Source: Oscillospiraceae bacterium (GTDB taxonomy: Bacteria > Bacillota > Clostridia > Oscillospirales > Acutalibacteraceae). Taken from it: DNA of 64,000 nucleotides. The position numbers and the translations under genes were made by a program. The DNA lies in contig CADCLS010000006.1 of the NCBI GenBank assembly GCA_902802375.1, positions 19,049 through 83,048 on the forward strand, read 5' to 3'. Numbering within the stretch: the stretch's first letter is position 1; each line of letters opens with the position of its first letter. The notes beneath the pieces were generated by a model. That model was not told where the DNA came from, did not search any database, and saw nothing but the letters and a program-made list of their open reading frames with translations. Shown here piece by piece: positions 17,267-26,716 of this stretch.

Positions 17267-20131
17267 CTATCGGTCAAGATTAAATTCTTTTCTCTTCCGT
17301 GATATTTCTTCGTTTATCATAGTCACTTGATTCAAAAGCGAAGTAGCAGGATTTTTGCCTGAAGCATAAACATCGGCAAATGCAAAATCTATACCCCTTA
17401 CGGTGTAATATCCTCCTGGTATTTCCTCTGTGCCTCGCAGATGTGCGAACTGCTCTTCAAGCGCCTTATATTCCGCCTGAGTCCACGACATACTGACAAG
17501 CGACTGTGTGTTGGCCGTTGCGTGTTTTGCCGCAACACCTAATACGCTTTCAATCTCCGTCGCATATTTACTCTGAGTTTCGGTTGAGGTTACCCATTTA
17601 ATAAATTCCCATGCCTTATTATAATCCTTTGCGTCTTTTAGCATCATAATACCGCTTGAAGCCGCCGGAGAAGTGTGATCAACCGTGCCGTCGCTCTGAA
17701 CAGTTCCGGGAACCGGAGCCATCGCCCACGCGCCCTTTATTTCGGAAGCAAAAATCGTCAACTGATTATACATACTGTATTCCTGAATGCCGAGCGGCAT
17801 TTCACCGCTTCTGAAACGGTTTGCAAAATCATAGTCAACCGGGAATTTATAAAGCGTGAAAAGCTCTGCCATTCTTTCAAAGCACTCGACATTGAGATCG
17901 TTACTCATTGCGCTGGTTTTGTAATCATCACTGTAAATAGAACCGTGTTGCTGATAAAGGAACAGCTCTACACCGTAAAGATTGAGATTTGAAACAACTG
18001 ATGTCTTGGCATTTATCGGGAACCCCACATCTAAATTCTGTTGCTGAAGCTCCCAAATAACCTCATAAAATTCATCCCATGTTTTAGGTGCTTTAAGCCC
18101 CAACTCATCGAATATATCAGTACGGTAGAACATCATAAGGAAGGTCATCGTTTCGGGTATTGCATAAGTTTTACCGGAGAATGTGAACGGCGTCATAGCG
18201 GCAGGGTGAAAACGGGTTTGAACCTCTTCAAAACCCTCAAACTGTCTTAAATCCACCGCCGCGTCCCTTATTGCAAAATCAATAGGAGTTGATGACGGAA
18301 CATTCATAGCAATATCAGGTCCCGTACCGGCAAGTGCCGCAGGAAGAAGTGCCGTTGCCGCAACAAGCTGAGTATTTATCTTTATACCGCTTTCCGGTGT
18401 AAAATACTGCTCGGTAAGCCTCTGCATAATCTGGCTTTGCTCACGACCTGATGTCATCCAAACCGAAACTACATTACCTTTTTTATAATCCTCCTCGGTT
18501 ATTTCGCTTGCAAATGACTGATAATCCTCACCGAAGCTCAATATGAACTTCTTGATGCTAAACCAAATATTAGCGAAAAATGAATTCTCAGCGGAAGGAA
18601 TTTCTTTACCCTTAGGAATAATGTATATCCTATCAAAGGTAAGCGGTTGAGAAGTAATGCTCTGTATCCAAGTACCAAGGGAAGCAAGATTTTCTTTATA
18701 TGTACTGAAAAGCTCTGAAATCATTTCCGGGTTTTTCTCAATTTGCTTCAAAACAATTATCAGCTTATCAATAGAGTTAGTAAAATCACCTTTCACATTG
18801 GTAATCTTTGCAAGCTCACCTATTGAATTTTCAAGATTCTCAGTTTGTGTTTTGAAATCTTCAAGAACTTCAGGTATAAGGTTTTCATAACCGTAATCAC
18901 GGTAAATATCAGGCGCCGGTCCTGTTATCATAAGTATTCTTCTGTAATCGGCATTAAGTGCATTAAGAGCGTTTTTGACACCGATAATAACCGATCGCAT
19001 ATCACCTATTACTACTTGCATTGTGACTGTGTGCTCACCGGCAGTAAGAAAAATAGAAAATGGACCGTTATCGTCGCCAAGTGGCTTTACTGAGTATGAT
19101 GAAGAATAATCAAAGCGAATCTTTTCAGCTTCCGAAAACGGGATTTCACCGTCAATTTTAAGACTTCTCGAAACAAAACCGCCGTAATAAGAATCCTGCT
19201 TATAGCGAGGAGCTATTTGATATAATCCGTCTTTCTTAACATTAACAGTCCAAGTAATCCACTCGCCGATTCTCCCCCATTTAGTGCCGCTTATAATATT
19301 AAGTCGCGTTTTCACCGGGTCCTGAGGATAAGTGGCCGCTGAGCTTTTATCCGAAACCGGATATATTGTAAATGAGGATTTCTCGGTCATATTTTCAGCT
19401 TCAACGCAAATAATTTCGGCATCTCCGGCTATGCTTTTATCCTTGTATGCCTTTGAGTACTCAGCGTAAGAGACTGCATTTTTCGCCGGAACAAATCTTA
19501 ATTCAAAAAGCTCTAACCTTTCTTTGTTGGCAACAAGCGTGAGGCTATGCTCACCGGCCGAAAGATAAATTGAAAGCTTACCGGGAACAAGGCCTTCCGG
19601 GTCCTGAAGATGATATGTAAGCCTTCTCGGATTTTCTATTTGCTCCGGAGTTACATCATTCCCTTTGCTGTTTCTGGTAATCTCACCATCAACATAAACT
19701 CTGGTAAATTCAACAAACGCAGCCTCCAAGAAAGGAACTTCACCGTCTATCAAAACCGTACGCTCAATAGAGCCGCCCTTAGATACCGTCGGGAAATAAT
19801 CCGCTTCGAAATTGTAAAGACCCCCGACGCCTACGGTAAAACGCCAAGTAACACTGCTGTCATCCCCCGTATCAACAGATGTATCTTTTTGCTCTACGCT
19901 GCCCTCAGAAGAAGCAAAAGCGTTTGCCGGGATAACCACGGTATCACCGCCAAGCCCTGACTTTTTATATTTTTCTATATAGGATTCATATGAAAGTTCA
20001 CTTCTGTTAAAAGAAGCAGTCTGCCCATCGGCGAACGCTAAATTTACCGGTAATTTAACAATTGTGCAAACTATAGCCGTCAGCAAAATAAACGATACCG
20101 TTTTAACAATTCGCCTGCCAATACCGACCAT
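17267..20131 (-). CDS. Oversized extracellular solute-binding protein with two carbohydrate-binding-like modules
   Basis: At 954 residues this is more than twice the usual 420-550 of sugar-binding proteins. A signal peptide ends near AFA at residue 34, and no lipobox cysteine is visible. Two related beta-rich modules follow (about 60-215 and 240-395). They share the patterns FTVGVGGLYNFEADYFP / WTVNVKKDGLYQIAPRYK and YLSAGEHSLTL / FLTAGEHTVTM, which resemble a carbohydrate-binding jelly roll. A helical, partly coiled-coil linker covers about 400-545. A family 1 solute-binding domain fills the C-terminus (from about 558: NVVSVWMTSGREQSQIMQRL). It is the first gene of the glycan operon, behind a sigma-A promoter and an operator. 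The ATG is preceded by GAGGGA. The modules may hold polymer near the importer. How the protein is anchored is unclear. Confidence 0.87.
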   Translation of the reverse strand: MVGIGRRIVKTVSFILLTAIVCTIVKLPVNLAFADGQTASFNRSELSYESYIEKYKKSGLGGDTVVIPANAFASSEGSVEQKDTSVDTGDDSSVTWRFTVGVGGLYNFEADYFPTVSKGGSIERTVLIDGEVPFLEAAFVEFTRVYVDGEITRNSKGNDVTPEQIENPRRLTYHLQDPEGLVPGKLSIYLSAGEHSLTLVANKERLELFELRFVPAKNAVSYAEYSKAYKDKSIAGDAEIICVEAENMTEKSSFTIYPVSDKSSAATYPQDPVKTRLNIISGTKWGRIGEWITWTVNVKKDGLYQIAPRYKQDSYYGGFVSRSLKIDGEIPFSEAEKIRFDYSSSYSVKPLGDDNGPFSIFLTAGEHTVTMQVVIGDMRSVIIGVKNALNALNADYRRILMITGPAPDIYRDYGYENLIPEVLEDFKTQTENLENSIGELAKITNVKGDFTNSIDKLIIVLKQIEKNPEMISELFSTYKENLASLGTWIQSITSQPLTFDRIYIIPKGKEIPSAENSFFANIWFSIKKFILSFGEDYQSFASEITEEDYKKGNVVSVWMTSGREQSQIMQRLTEQYFTPESGIKINTQLVAATALLPAALAGTGPDIAMNVPSSTPIDFAIRDAAVDLRQFEGFEEVQTRFHPAAMTPFTFSGKTYAIPETMTFLMMFYRTDIFDELGLKAPKTWDEFYEVIWELQQQNLDVGFPINAKTSVVSNLNLYGVELFLYQQHGSIYSDDYKTSAMSNDLNVECFERMAELFTLYKFPVDYDFANRFRSGEMPLGIQEYSMYNQLTIFASEIKGAWAMAPVPGTVQSDGTVDHTSPAASSGIMMLKDAKDYNKAWEFIKWVTSTETQSKYATEIESVLGVAAKHATANTQSLVSMSWTQAEYKALEEQFAHLRGTEEIPGGYYTVRGIDFAFADVYASGKNPATSLLNQVTMINEEISRKRKEFNLDR

Positions 20132-20159
20132 CAGAAATCCCTCACTTTATTTGTTTCAT

Positions 20160-20175
20160 AATTTGTATTATAATT
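20160..20175. promoter_or_regulatory. Operator site O1, in leader of the glycan operon
   Basis: The sequence AATTTGTATTATAATT lies about 10-25 bases downstream of the inferred start of the minus-strand operon, a position suited to repression. Its core AATTTGTATTAT recurs at 20274, 27437 and 27575, and a shorter AATTTGTAT core occurs at 27513. The motif resembles half of the AraR operator (ATTTGTAC), which fits the adjacent GntR/LacI hybrid regulator gene. Confidence 0.65.
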
Positions 20176-20192
20176 CGTCCATCATTGTGGTA

Positions 20193-20221
20193 ATTATATC
20201 ATAAGTTTTGAAATAATTCAA
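20193..20221 (-). promoter_or_regulatory. Sigma-A promoter of the minus-strand glycan operon
   Basis: Read on the minus strand, TTGAAT (20221-20216) and TATAAT (20198-20193) are separated by 17 bases. Transcription would start near 20186 and give a leader of about 55 bases before the ATG at 20131, with operator O1 inside that leader. Confidence 0.75.
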
Positions 20222-20273
20222 CAAAAATTATCAATTTTTTAGAAATATTTTTGAATATAATTTTAATATTGCG

Positions 20274-20288
20274 AAATTTGTATTATTT
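20274..20288. promoter_or_regulatory. Operator site O2, upstream of regulator promoter
   Basis: The 15-mer AAATTTGTATTATTT is identical to the site at 27437-27451. It lies 18 bases upstream of the -35 element of the regulator gene and about 85 bases upstream of the start of the divergent operon. It could serve looping with O1 or autoregulation. Confidence 0.65.
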
Positions 20289-20306
20289 ATGAAAAATTTA
20301 TTATAT

Positions 20307-20335
20307 TTGACAATTCGAAAAAATTGCTGTATTAT
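20307..20335 (+). promoter_or_regulatory. Sigma-A promoter of the regulator gene
   Basis: TTGACA (20307-20312) and TATTAT (20330-20335) are separated by 17 bases. The expected start near 20343 lies just upstream of the coding sequence that begins at 20390. Confidence 0.75.
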
Positions 20336-20389
20336 GTAAAAAATCATAAAAACTGTATTTAATTGCAAAGAGGGATAATTCAAATTAAA

Positions 20390-21466
20390 ATGATTTATAA
20401 CGGTAAGAAGCTTTCCATAGTAACAGATTATATAATTGAGTATATCAAATCAAATGAATTAAAAAGCGGCCAGAAGTTACCTACTGAAAACGAGATGATT
20501 GAGGCAACGGGAGTAAGTCGTGTAACATTAAGGCGCGCTCTTTCAAATCTTCAAGCACAAGGATATATCACCAGTATTCAAGGCTCGGGATATTTTGTTG
20601 GCGACGCTTTACACAAACCGGATGTAAACAATATACCGATTATTATTTCATACAGTCATCAGAATTCTCAGATACTTAACATAGTAAACGGCGCGCAGAA
20701 TTACTTGAAGAAAAAAATGTGCGATTTGGAGATTAACATATCCCACCGCGACCCAGATGCCGAAAAAGAAATTCTGCTAAGGCTCTACAAACAAGGCTGC
20801 AGATGTGTAATGCTGTTCCCGGTTTCGAGCACCAATAACAACGATTTGTATTTTCATCTTTTGCAAAACGGTATGAATATCATATTTATTGACCGTCGCC
20901 CGAAAGATATTACCTGTTGTAATCTCGTTATGTCAGATAATATGACCGGCGGTTATCTCGCCGCAAAACACCTGCTTGAACTCGGCCATAAAAATATCGC
21001 CATGTTTGGTCTTGAACCGCTGGACCTTAATTCTACCATATCGGAAAGGCACGCAGGTTATTTGAGAGCCTTCAACGAATACAATGTTCCGGTACCGAAA
21101 AAGACATATTTCTTTTCAAATTATAATAAAGAAAGCGCGGATGTCGAATACATCCTTTCGAAAGCAAATGGGATTTCGGCGGTATTCTGCGCAAGCGATT
21201 ATGCCGCAGTAGACCTCGCAACTCACGCATATAAACACGGTATCCGTATTCCGGAAGACTTATCGATTGTTGGATTTGACAATCTTGATATAACAACAAT
21301 GTTTACCCCGCATATTACAACGATTGACCAGTCATTCACAAAGCTCGGTGAAGCCGCGGCGGAAATCGCATATGACTGTATCACAGAAAAGAAAGCCGGT
21401 ATGGTACAAAAGCTGATTCCCGTAAAGCTTATACGCCGGGATTCAACAAAATTATTTATCGGTTAA
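20390..21466 (+). CDS. GntR-type DNA-binding / LacI-type sensor hybrid regulator (AraR architecture)
   Basis: This 358-residue protein has an N-terminal GntR winged helix (about 10-72: LPTENEMIEATGVSRVTLRR, then YITSIQGSGYFVG). A LacI/GalR-type periplasmic-binding-like effector domain follows (about 85-355: GGYLAAKHLLELGHKNIAMF, AVFCASDYAAVDLA, ISIVGFDNLD-type segment). This is the domain order of AraR. It likely represses the divergent glycan operon and its own gene until a sugar binds. ATG 20390 is chosen by alignment to the start of GntR domains. The frame also allows a TTG at 20363, and the purine run AGAGGG lies awkwardly between the two, so the start is uncertain. Five candidate operators occur in the window. 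The inducer may be a mannoside, but that is inference. Confidence 0.88.
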   Translation: MIYNGKKLSIVTDYIIEYIKSNELKSGQKLPTENEMIEATGVSRVTLRRALSNLQAQGYITSIQGSGYFVGDALHKPDVNNIPIIISYSHQNSQILNIVNGAQNYLKKKMCDLEINISHRDPDAEKEILLRLYKQGCRCVMLFPVSSTNNNDLYFHLLQNGMNIIFIDRRPKDITCCNLVMSDNMTGGYLAAKHLLELGHKNIAMFGLEPLDLNSTISERHAGYLRAFNEYNVPVPKKTYFFSNYNKESADVEYILSKANGISAVFCASDYAAVDLATHAYKHGIRIPEDLSIVGFDNLDITTMFTPHITTIDQSFTKLGEAAAEIAYDCITEKKAGMVQKLIPVKLIRRDSTKLFIG

Positions 21467-21477
21467 TATTGTCTTAT

Positions 21478-21514
21478 ACTCGGTAAGGACAAAATGGTTT
21501 TGTCCTTATCGAGT
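21478..21514. repeat. 17-bp inverted repeat after the regulator gene
   Basis: The arms ACTCGGTAAGGACAAAA and TTTTGTCCTTATCGAGT pair with one G-T wobble around a 3-base loop, 11 bases after the regulator stop. No T-run follows. It may stabilise the mRNA end or aid termination ahead of the stronger terminator at 21533. Confidence 0.6.
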
Positions 21515-21532
21515 GTTAGCCCTAACTGACGC

Positions 21533-21564
21533 AAAAATCCGACCCACGGCGGGTCGGATTTTTT
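21533..21564. terminator. Bidirectional rho-independent terminator
   Basis: The stem ATCCGACCC/GGGTCGGAT with loop ACGGC is flanked by an A-run on the left and a T-run on the right. It serves both the plus-strand regulator gene and the convergent minus-strand surface-protein gene. Confidence 0.85.
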
Positions 21565-21586
21565 GCTTTGTTACCTCTTTACAGAG

Positions 21587-24500
21587 CTATCTTTTCCTTT
21601 TTTTCGCTATGAAGAATACAACAAACGCCACTGCCGCTGCCAGTATAACTATAACCGCGGCGCCGAGGGAAACTGCCGTTGTAACAAGCGAAGAAGGTAT
21701 CTCGGTCATATGATTTGAGACAAGTCCCATATTCACTTTGTTGCCTATGTTCTTGCCTGACGAACCGCCCGGCGCAAATACTATCTGACCGCCTGAGTTT
21801 GCAGTAGACGAAACGCCGTTTACCGTAACCTCTAAATTATCAAGATTAACGGTACAGTCAGGAGTTCCGGCAGGAGAACCTATGAAATAAATGCGGAAGA
21901 AATTCATGGCCGCCATATTGAGTCCGCCGCGAGCCTGATTCTGAGGCCTTGTAAGGTCAAAGCAGAAGTGATACCACTTATTGCCCTTTACTTCGCCTGC
22001 TATATCCTTTGCAAGCTCAGGACAAGCCGCCAAAATACCGGTTTTCATATAGCGGTTTGACTCAACATCGCAAGTACCCGATGAGGTCACCTCAACCATA
22101 AATCCTGTAGAGGTTGAAAGGCATGTAATGTCGGACAAGAACAAATCAAACTGCAAATAGTTGTATCCTGTAAGGTCGATAGGCGATGCCGGATGGTATG
22201 CAAGCTCTTTTAATATACCGCCTTTAGCAATTACCGAAACAGAACCGTTACCGGAAACTTTATTCGCAGTATCAAGCATAACTTCCTGACCCGGAGAGGT
22301 CCAAAGCGCCGCGCTTTCTGCCGGATTAATAATAATCTTTTCGGCAGTCTTTACTATGCTTGCCGGAGCTTCACCCTTAGTAAATCTGATATTATCAAGC
22401 TTGAGTGTATAATCAGATGTGGTATCACGCGCCTCAACAGTGTAGAAACGGAAGTAGTTGAAGTTTTTAAGGTTTAGTCCGCCTTTAACCTTCGAGTGCG
22501 GCGTAGAGAGGTTTAGCTTGAAGTGATACCATTTTCCGCCATTTGCGCCACTCTCATAGTCTGCCGCAATAGCAGGCGACGACTCTAAAATTGACGATTT
22601 TGTATATCTGCTTGATTCTTTATCGCAAGTACCCGCAGATGTAAGCTCAAACATCATACCTTTGCAATCATGCAACCAATCAAGATTTGAGAAATACGCA
22701 TCAAATTCAAGATACTGATAATCCGATACATCAACAGCGTGGTCGGGTGTAAAAGCTAACTGTTTAAGAATACCTTTCTTAGCTTCAACAGATATTGATG
22801 TTTCGCCCTGTGTTTTATTCTTGCTATCAAGCTCAACAGAGGCACCGGTTGCCTTCCACCAAATCATATTTTCTGCCGTTGACATCCACATAGCCGTGTT
22901 GTCAATAACAATGCCGTATGAAGGGTCGCCGTAACCGCCGCTTGAAGGCTTTCCGCCGTTTGGTTTTTTTGTAAACCTCATATTATCAAAGCGTACATCG
23001 AAATCAGGAACATCTTCTGTCGGGCTTATAGTGAAAAATCTAAAATAGTTACAGGATTTTTTGTTCATACCGCCGCGAGCTATCGTCTGCGGATTGTTAA
23101 GGTCTAACTTAACATGATACCATCCCGGCTTCCCTGATTTTTTCTTGCCGGCTTCACACAGTTCCTCGGCATTGCTTTTAAGATAACTGAGCATATATCT
23201 GTTGGATTCGTTATCAGAAACACCGGATGAAGTAAGCTCAAACATGATTTCTTTGTTTGTAAACCACTTCATATTTGAGAAATAAACATCAAATTCAAGA
23301 TAATCATAATCGGAAACATCGAGGTCAGCGCCCGGCTTATAAACTATCTGCTTGAGCACGCCGTCCTTTGCGGTAGTTCCGACAGACGATTTTCCCTGAG
23401 TAAAGTTCTCTGTATCAATCACTACACCGCCGTTTGACGCCCATTTATCTTTGCTCTCAGCATCAGAGAACCACATAGTTGCTTCTACAAGAACATCCTT
23501 ATCTGAGCCGGGGGTCGGCAGGGCGTCAGTGCGTAAATAAGCGTTATCAAAGTAAACTGTCGAGCCCGAATCGCACTCTACTGCAAAGCTGATTGAAGAA
23601 ACAGTTTTAAGGAGCGTTGAGCTATTTGCCAAAACCTTACCTTCGCCGTTCATAATACGGGCAAAATTAAATGTATAAGGTTTATAATCCGTGCCCGATA
23701 TTTCGTATTTTGAATCAAGCTTAGTACCGGTAACTATTGAAGGATAATATACCTCGTCACCCACAGAAAGCTGCATTGACAGCTTAGGAGTTGACGCTCC
23801 GCCGTTTTTAACATATACAGTAATGCCTGTATATGCATCAAACTGATTAGCCGAAGAACCGAGAGTAACAACCGGAGAAAGAGTTGCTTTTTTGGCAATA
23901 ATATCAAGCTTGGCATTTGCCTTTCCTTCAATGCAACCCTCATCGGTAAAGCTTAATACTGCACCGTCAGACACAGTGTAAGCATTCTCAAAGCCTGAAT
24001 CTGTGGTTTTAAGCGGATTCCAAAGGGCATCGCTATCAAAATATCCCCAATCCATACCGAGATAGTAGGTTGATTTTACCTTATCGCTTCTGTAAGGAAG
24101 CGCCGGAATGCCAAGCGAGTTTGCAAGGTTTGATAACATATTGAACGAACTCCAAGCATAAGTTACCGCAACAGGAGAAGTAATGTTATCATTGTAAACT
24201 TCAACCGTATTAGCCGAAGTTAATCTTGCGGTTGCCTCGGTAAACACTCTCGATTTATCTGCTATTGCAAAGCCGTGAATAGTTTTTTCACCGCCTAAAA
24301 CCGTAAGTCCGGCACCGACATTTTTGAAGGTTAAAACAACTTTTTTGCCGTTTATCTTCATTGAGGAAACAGTAGGTGCATTACCTGCGTCCGCATTTCC
24401 GATACCATAGAATGAAGCCAATGCCGCATTTGCAAATCTATCTGCAACCTCACGCTTGCTGTTCGGATGTATCGGGTCCTGATTGACAATCGGTGGGTCC

Positions 24501-26716
24501 TTATAGGTAAGCGGCAAATCGTAAATCGGTATATGAATCATTCGGCTTTTGCCCGATTTTGCAACATCGTTAAGCATATCTGAAAAATCCGCTTGAATAG
24601 TCAGATAATCGTTTGCCCTGATATGAGCGTTGTTATATGGAGCAAGATGTGCACAAATGAAAGGCATTTTACCTTCTTCGAATCCAAACAAATCACTATA
24701 TGCCGTGAGCATATCCTCAAGTGCGTTTTTATAGAAGGTATTATAGCCGTCATCATCAGCATATTTTACATTGCTTTCACCCTGATACCACAACACACCG
24801 CTTATCTCTATGCCTGCAAGAGGTGCGATTTTTGTATTATAAAGGGTTGTGAGATATTGCCAGTTTGCAGAAACATCAGCAAGTTGTTCCTCGGTATAAT
24901 AGATGTTGCGATTTTGCAAGGTTGATTTTATAAGCTGATTATTCTCAATAGCCTCTCGCGGAAGCCAGGATTCTATAACAGAAGCGCCTTTTGCCGTGTT
25001 TATAAAACCTACGGGCACATCCAAACTGCTCTGAAGCTTTAATGACATCATATATCCTATTGCCGAAACATATTTGATATCGACAGGATTACCGCCGTTT
25101 GCCCACCTTGCGCCTTCAATATCAGTAACGGGGACTGCGGAAAGCTTTGAATTAACTCCTCCCGGGACTACCGGCTCATCAAAGAAACGGACATTTGTAT
25201 TGGTAAGACCGGTATAATCATTATTCATTACTGTCTGACCTACGGTATATTCCATATTGGATTGTCCTGAAGCCAGCCAAAGCTCACCGATAGCTATATC
25301 ATTAATTGAAGTTTCAAGCTTTGAATTTACATAAATATCAATTTTGTATGTATCGTAACTGCCGGCGCGTGAACTGAAAGACAGTTTCCAATCGCCGTTT
25401 TCTTCGGAAATTGCGGTTTTTTCTTCATCGGAAACGCCATTTTTGAAAAGTACGGCGCGGATGTTTTTTCCGCCCTCTTTTACATTACCGAAAACATTCA
25501 TCGGACTGTTCTGTTTGAACATCATACCGTCCGAAAAATATGTGCTTACAATTCTTTCTTCCTTATGAGTGGTGATTGCTATATTTTCAATTTTTACATT
25601 AAAGGTGCTGTCACCGTTTTTTTGACTGTAAAAACGGAAGTAATTAACGCTTGACAAATCAAAAATACCGTTTGTTGTAGTACCGGCATCTGCCAATGAT
25701 ACTCTTACTTTATTGAGCCCCGATTTAAGAGACAAGCGCGGAACAGACCAGTTAAGCTCTTGAACATCACTTTTACCTGAAGATGTCAGTTCTATCTGCC
25801 CGTCACGGGTTAGGTCGACCATATTGTCCGTACCGTCGGTATTCTCAACTGTTACATCCATAATAAGGTAAAGGTCGCTTTTTTGATAGGCTGATAAATC
25901 GTATGAAAATTCACTCGATACAAACGCAAAACTGCCGGTCGTATCGGTTTTGGAAAACTTGCCGGGTATTGGATAAACACCCTCAGGCACTTGTTCCTGT
26001 TGCTTTGTTGCCTTTACATTATCCATACGAATTACACCGTCCGGAACAGTATTCACATATGTATTTTCACTGGTATAAAAACGGAATGCCGTAAGAGCCG
26101 AAGCGTCAAAATTGCGCTTTACAGTGGCATCATCAAACACGGCTTTCATATGAACCCATGTTCCATTTATGTCGGTAATTTCCAAGGCGTCAAAACGGAA
26201 AACCAATGAATTGCTTTGATTATTTGCAGGACTGTTGCCATTTGAGAAGAAACGCACATATCCGATTTCTTTATATGCGTTTTGGATTGCCTGCCAACCG
26301 CCGGCACCGGTAAAGCATACATCCCACTCGAAAGCATCGCATCCGGAAACATTAACCGCAGAAGGCAACTCATAATATGCCTGGAAAAAGCCGTGACCGG
26401 TGTTTGCGGCGATTGCACCGTCATCACTTTGAGCTTGTGCACGCTCTGTTGTTATACTGAGCGCATTTTGGGTTGAATTCACCTTGGTCCACCCGGTAAG
26501 AACATCACAGTTCGTGATAATAACTTCTTCCTGTGTGGGAGTGGGGTCAGGAGTAGGCTCAACCGGAGAAGAATCGGCGGTTACTTTAATATTATCAAGA
26601 CGAACCACACCGTTCGGAACAGTATTCACATATGTGTTCTCACTGGTATAGAAACGGAATGCCGTAAGAGCTGAAGCATCAAAATTGCGCTTTAAGCGAT
26701 AGTGCCGGATTGTCAC
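21587..26716 (-). CDS. Sialate O-acetylesterase-type (SGNH) surface protein with repeated binding modules, N-terminus lost
   Basis: The open frame covers 1709 codons. The N-terminus holds the tail of one module (FDASALTAFRFYTSENTYVN), a proline-rich linker (EPTPDPTPTQ) and a complete copy of the same module. An SGNH esterase domain of the SASA/DUF303 type follows at about 400-790, with GQSNM (Ser near 485), WYQGESN and DPIHP (near 750). Three tandem jelly-roll repeats fill about 1090-1660 (each with YFRFYT- or YFRFFT-like strands). A C-terminal transmembrane helix and KKRKR tail anchor it to the membrane. It would deacetylate a decorated glycan outside the cell. No signal peptide is present, and the GTG start at 26716 lies in DNA of the truncated GH38 gene. 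The gene is therefore 5'-truncated and perhaps not exported. Tandem homology makes an assembly collapse possible. Confidence 0.8.
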   Translation of the reverse strand: MTIRHYRLKRNFDASALTAFRFYTSENTYVNTVPNGVVRLDNIKVTADSSPVEPTPDPTPTQEEVIITNCDVLTGWTKVNSTQNALSITTERAQAQSDDGAIAANTGHGFFQAYYELPSAVNVSGCDAFEWDVCFTGAGGWQAIQNAYKEIGYVRFFSNGNSPANNQSNSLVFRFDALEITDINGTWVHMKAVFDDATVKRNFDASALTAFRFYTSENTYVNTVPDGVIRMDNVKATKQQEQVPEGVYPIPGKFSKTDTTGSFAFVSSEFSYDLSAYQKSDLYLIMDVTVENTDGTDNMVDLTRDGQIELTSSGKSDVQELNWSVPRLSLKSGLNKVRVSLADAGTTTNGIFDLSSVNYFRFYSQKNGDSTFNVKIENIAITTHKEERIVSTYFSDGMMFKQNSPMNVFGNVKEGGKNIRAVLFKNGVSDEEKTAISEENGDWKLSFSSRAGSYDTYKIDIYVNSKLETSINDIAIGELWLASGQSNMEYTVGQTVMNNDYTGLTNTNVRFFDEPVVPGGVNSKLSAVPVTDIEGARWANGGNPVDIKYVSAIGYMMSLKLQSSLDVPVGFINTAKGASVIESWLPREAIENNQLIKSTLQNRNIYYTEEQLADVSANWQYLTTLYNTKIAPLAGIEISGVLWYQGESNVKYADDDGYNTFYKNALEDMLTAYSDLFGFEEGKMPFICAHLAPYNNAHIRANDYLTIQADFSDMLNDVAKSGKSRMIHIPIYDLPLTYKDPPIVNQDPIHPNSKREVADRFANAALASFYGIGNADAGNAPTVSSMKINGKKVVLTFKNVGAGLTVLGGEKTIHGFAIADKSRVFTEATARLTSANTVEVYNDNITSPVAVTYAWSSFNMLSNLANSLGIPALPYRSDKVKSTYYLGMDWGYFDSDALWNPLKTTDSGFENAYTVSDGAVLSFTDEGCIEGKANAKLDIIAKKATLSPVVTLGSSANQFDAYTGITVYVKNGGASTPKLSMQLSVGDEVYYPSIVTGTKLDSKYEISGTDYKPYTFNFARIMNGEGKVLANSSTLLKTVSSISFAVECDSGSTVYFDNAYLRTDALPTPGSDKDVLVEATMWFSDAESKDKWASNGGVVIDTENFTQGKSSVGTTAKDGVLKQIVYKPGADLDVSDYDYLEFDVYFSNMKWFTNKEIMFELTSSGVSDNESNRYMLSYLKSNAEELCEAGKKKSGKPGWYHVKLDLNNPQTIARGGMNKKSCNYFRFFTISPTEDVPDFDVRFDNMRFTKKPNGGKPSSGGYGDPSYGIVIDNTAMWMSTAENMIWWKATGASVELDSKNKTQGETSISVEAKKGILKQLAFTPDHAVDVSDYQYLEFDAYFSNLDWLHDCKGMMFELTSAGTCDKESSRYTKSSILESSPAIAADYESGANGGKWYHFKLNLSTPHSKVKGGLNLKNFNYFRFYTVEARDTTSDYTLKLDNIRFTKGEAPASIVKTAEKIIINPAESAALWTSPGQEVMLDTANKVSGNGSVSVIAKGGILKELAYHPASPIDLTGYNYLQFDLFLSDITCLSTSTGFMVEVTSSGTCDVESNRYMKTGILAACPELAKDIAGEVKGNKWYHFCFDLTRPQNQARGGLNMAAMNFFRIYFIGSPAGTPDCTVNLDNLEVTVNGVSSTANSGGQIVFAPGGSSGKNIGNKVNMGLVSNHMTEIPSSLVTTAVSLGAAVIVILAAAVAFVVFFIAKKRKR

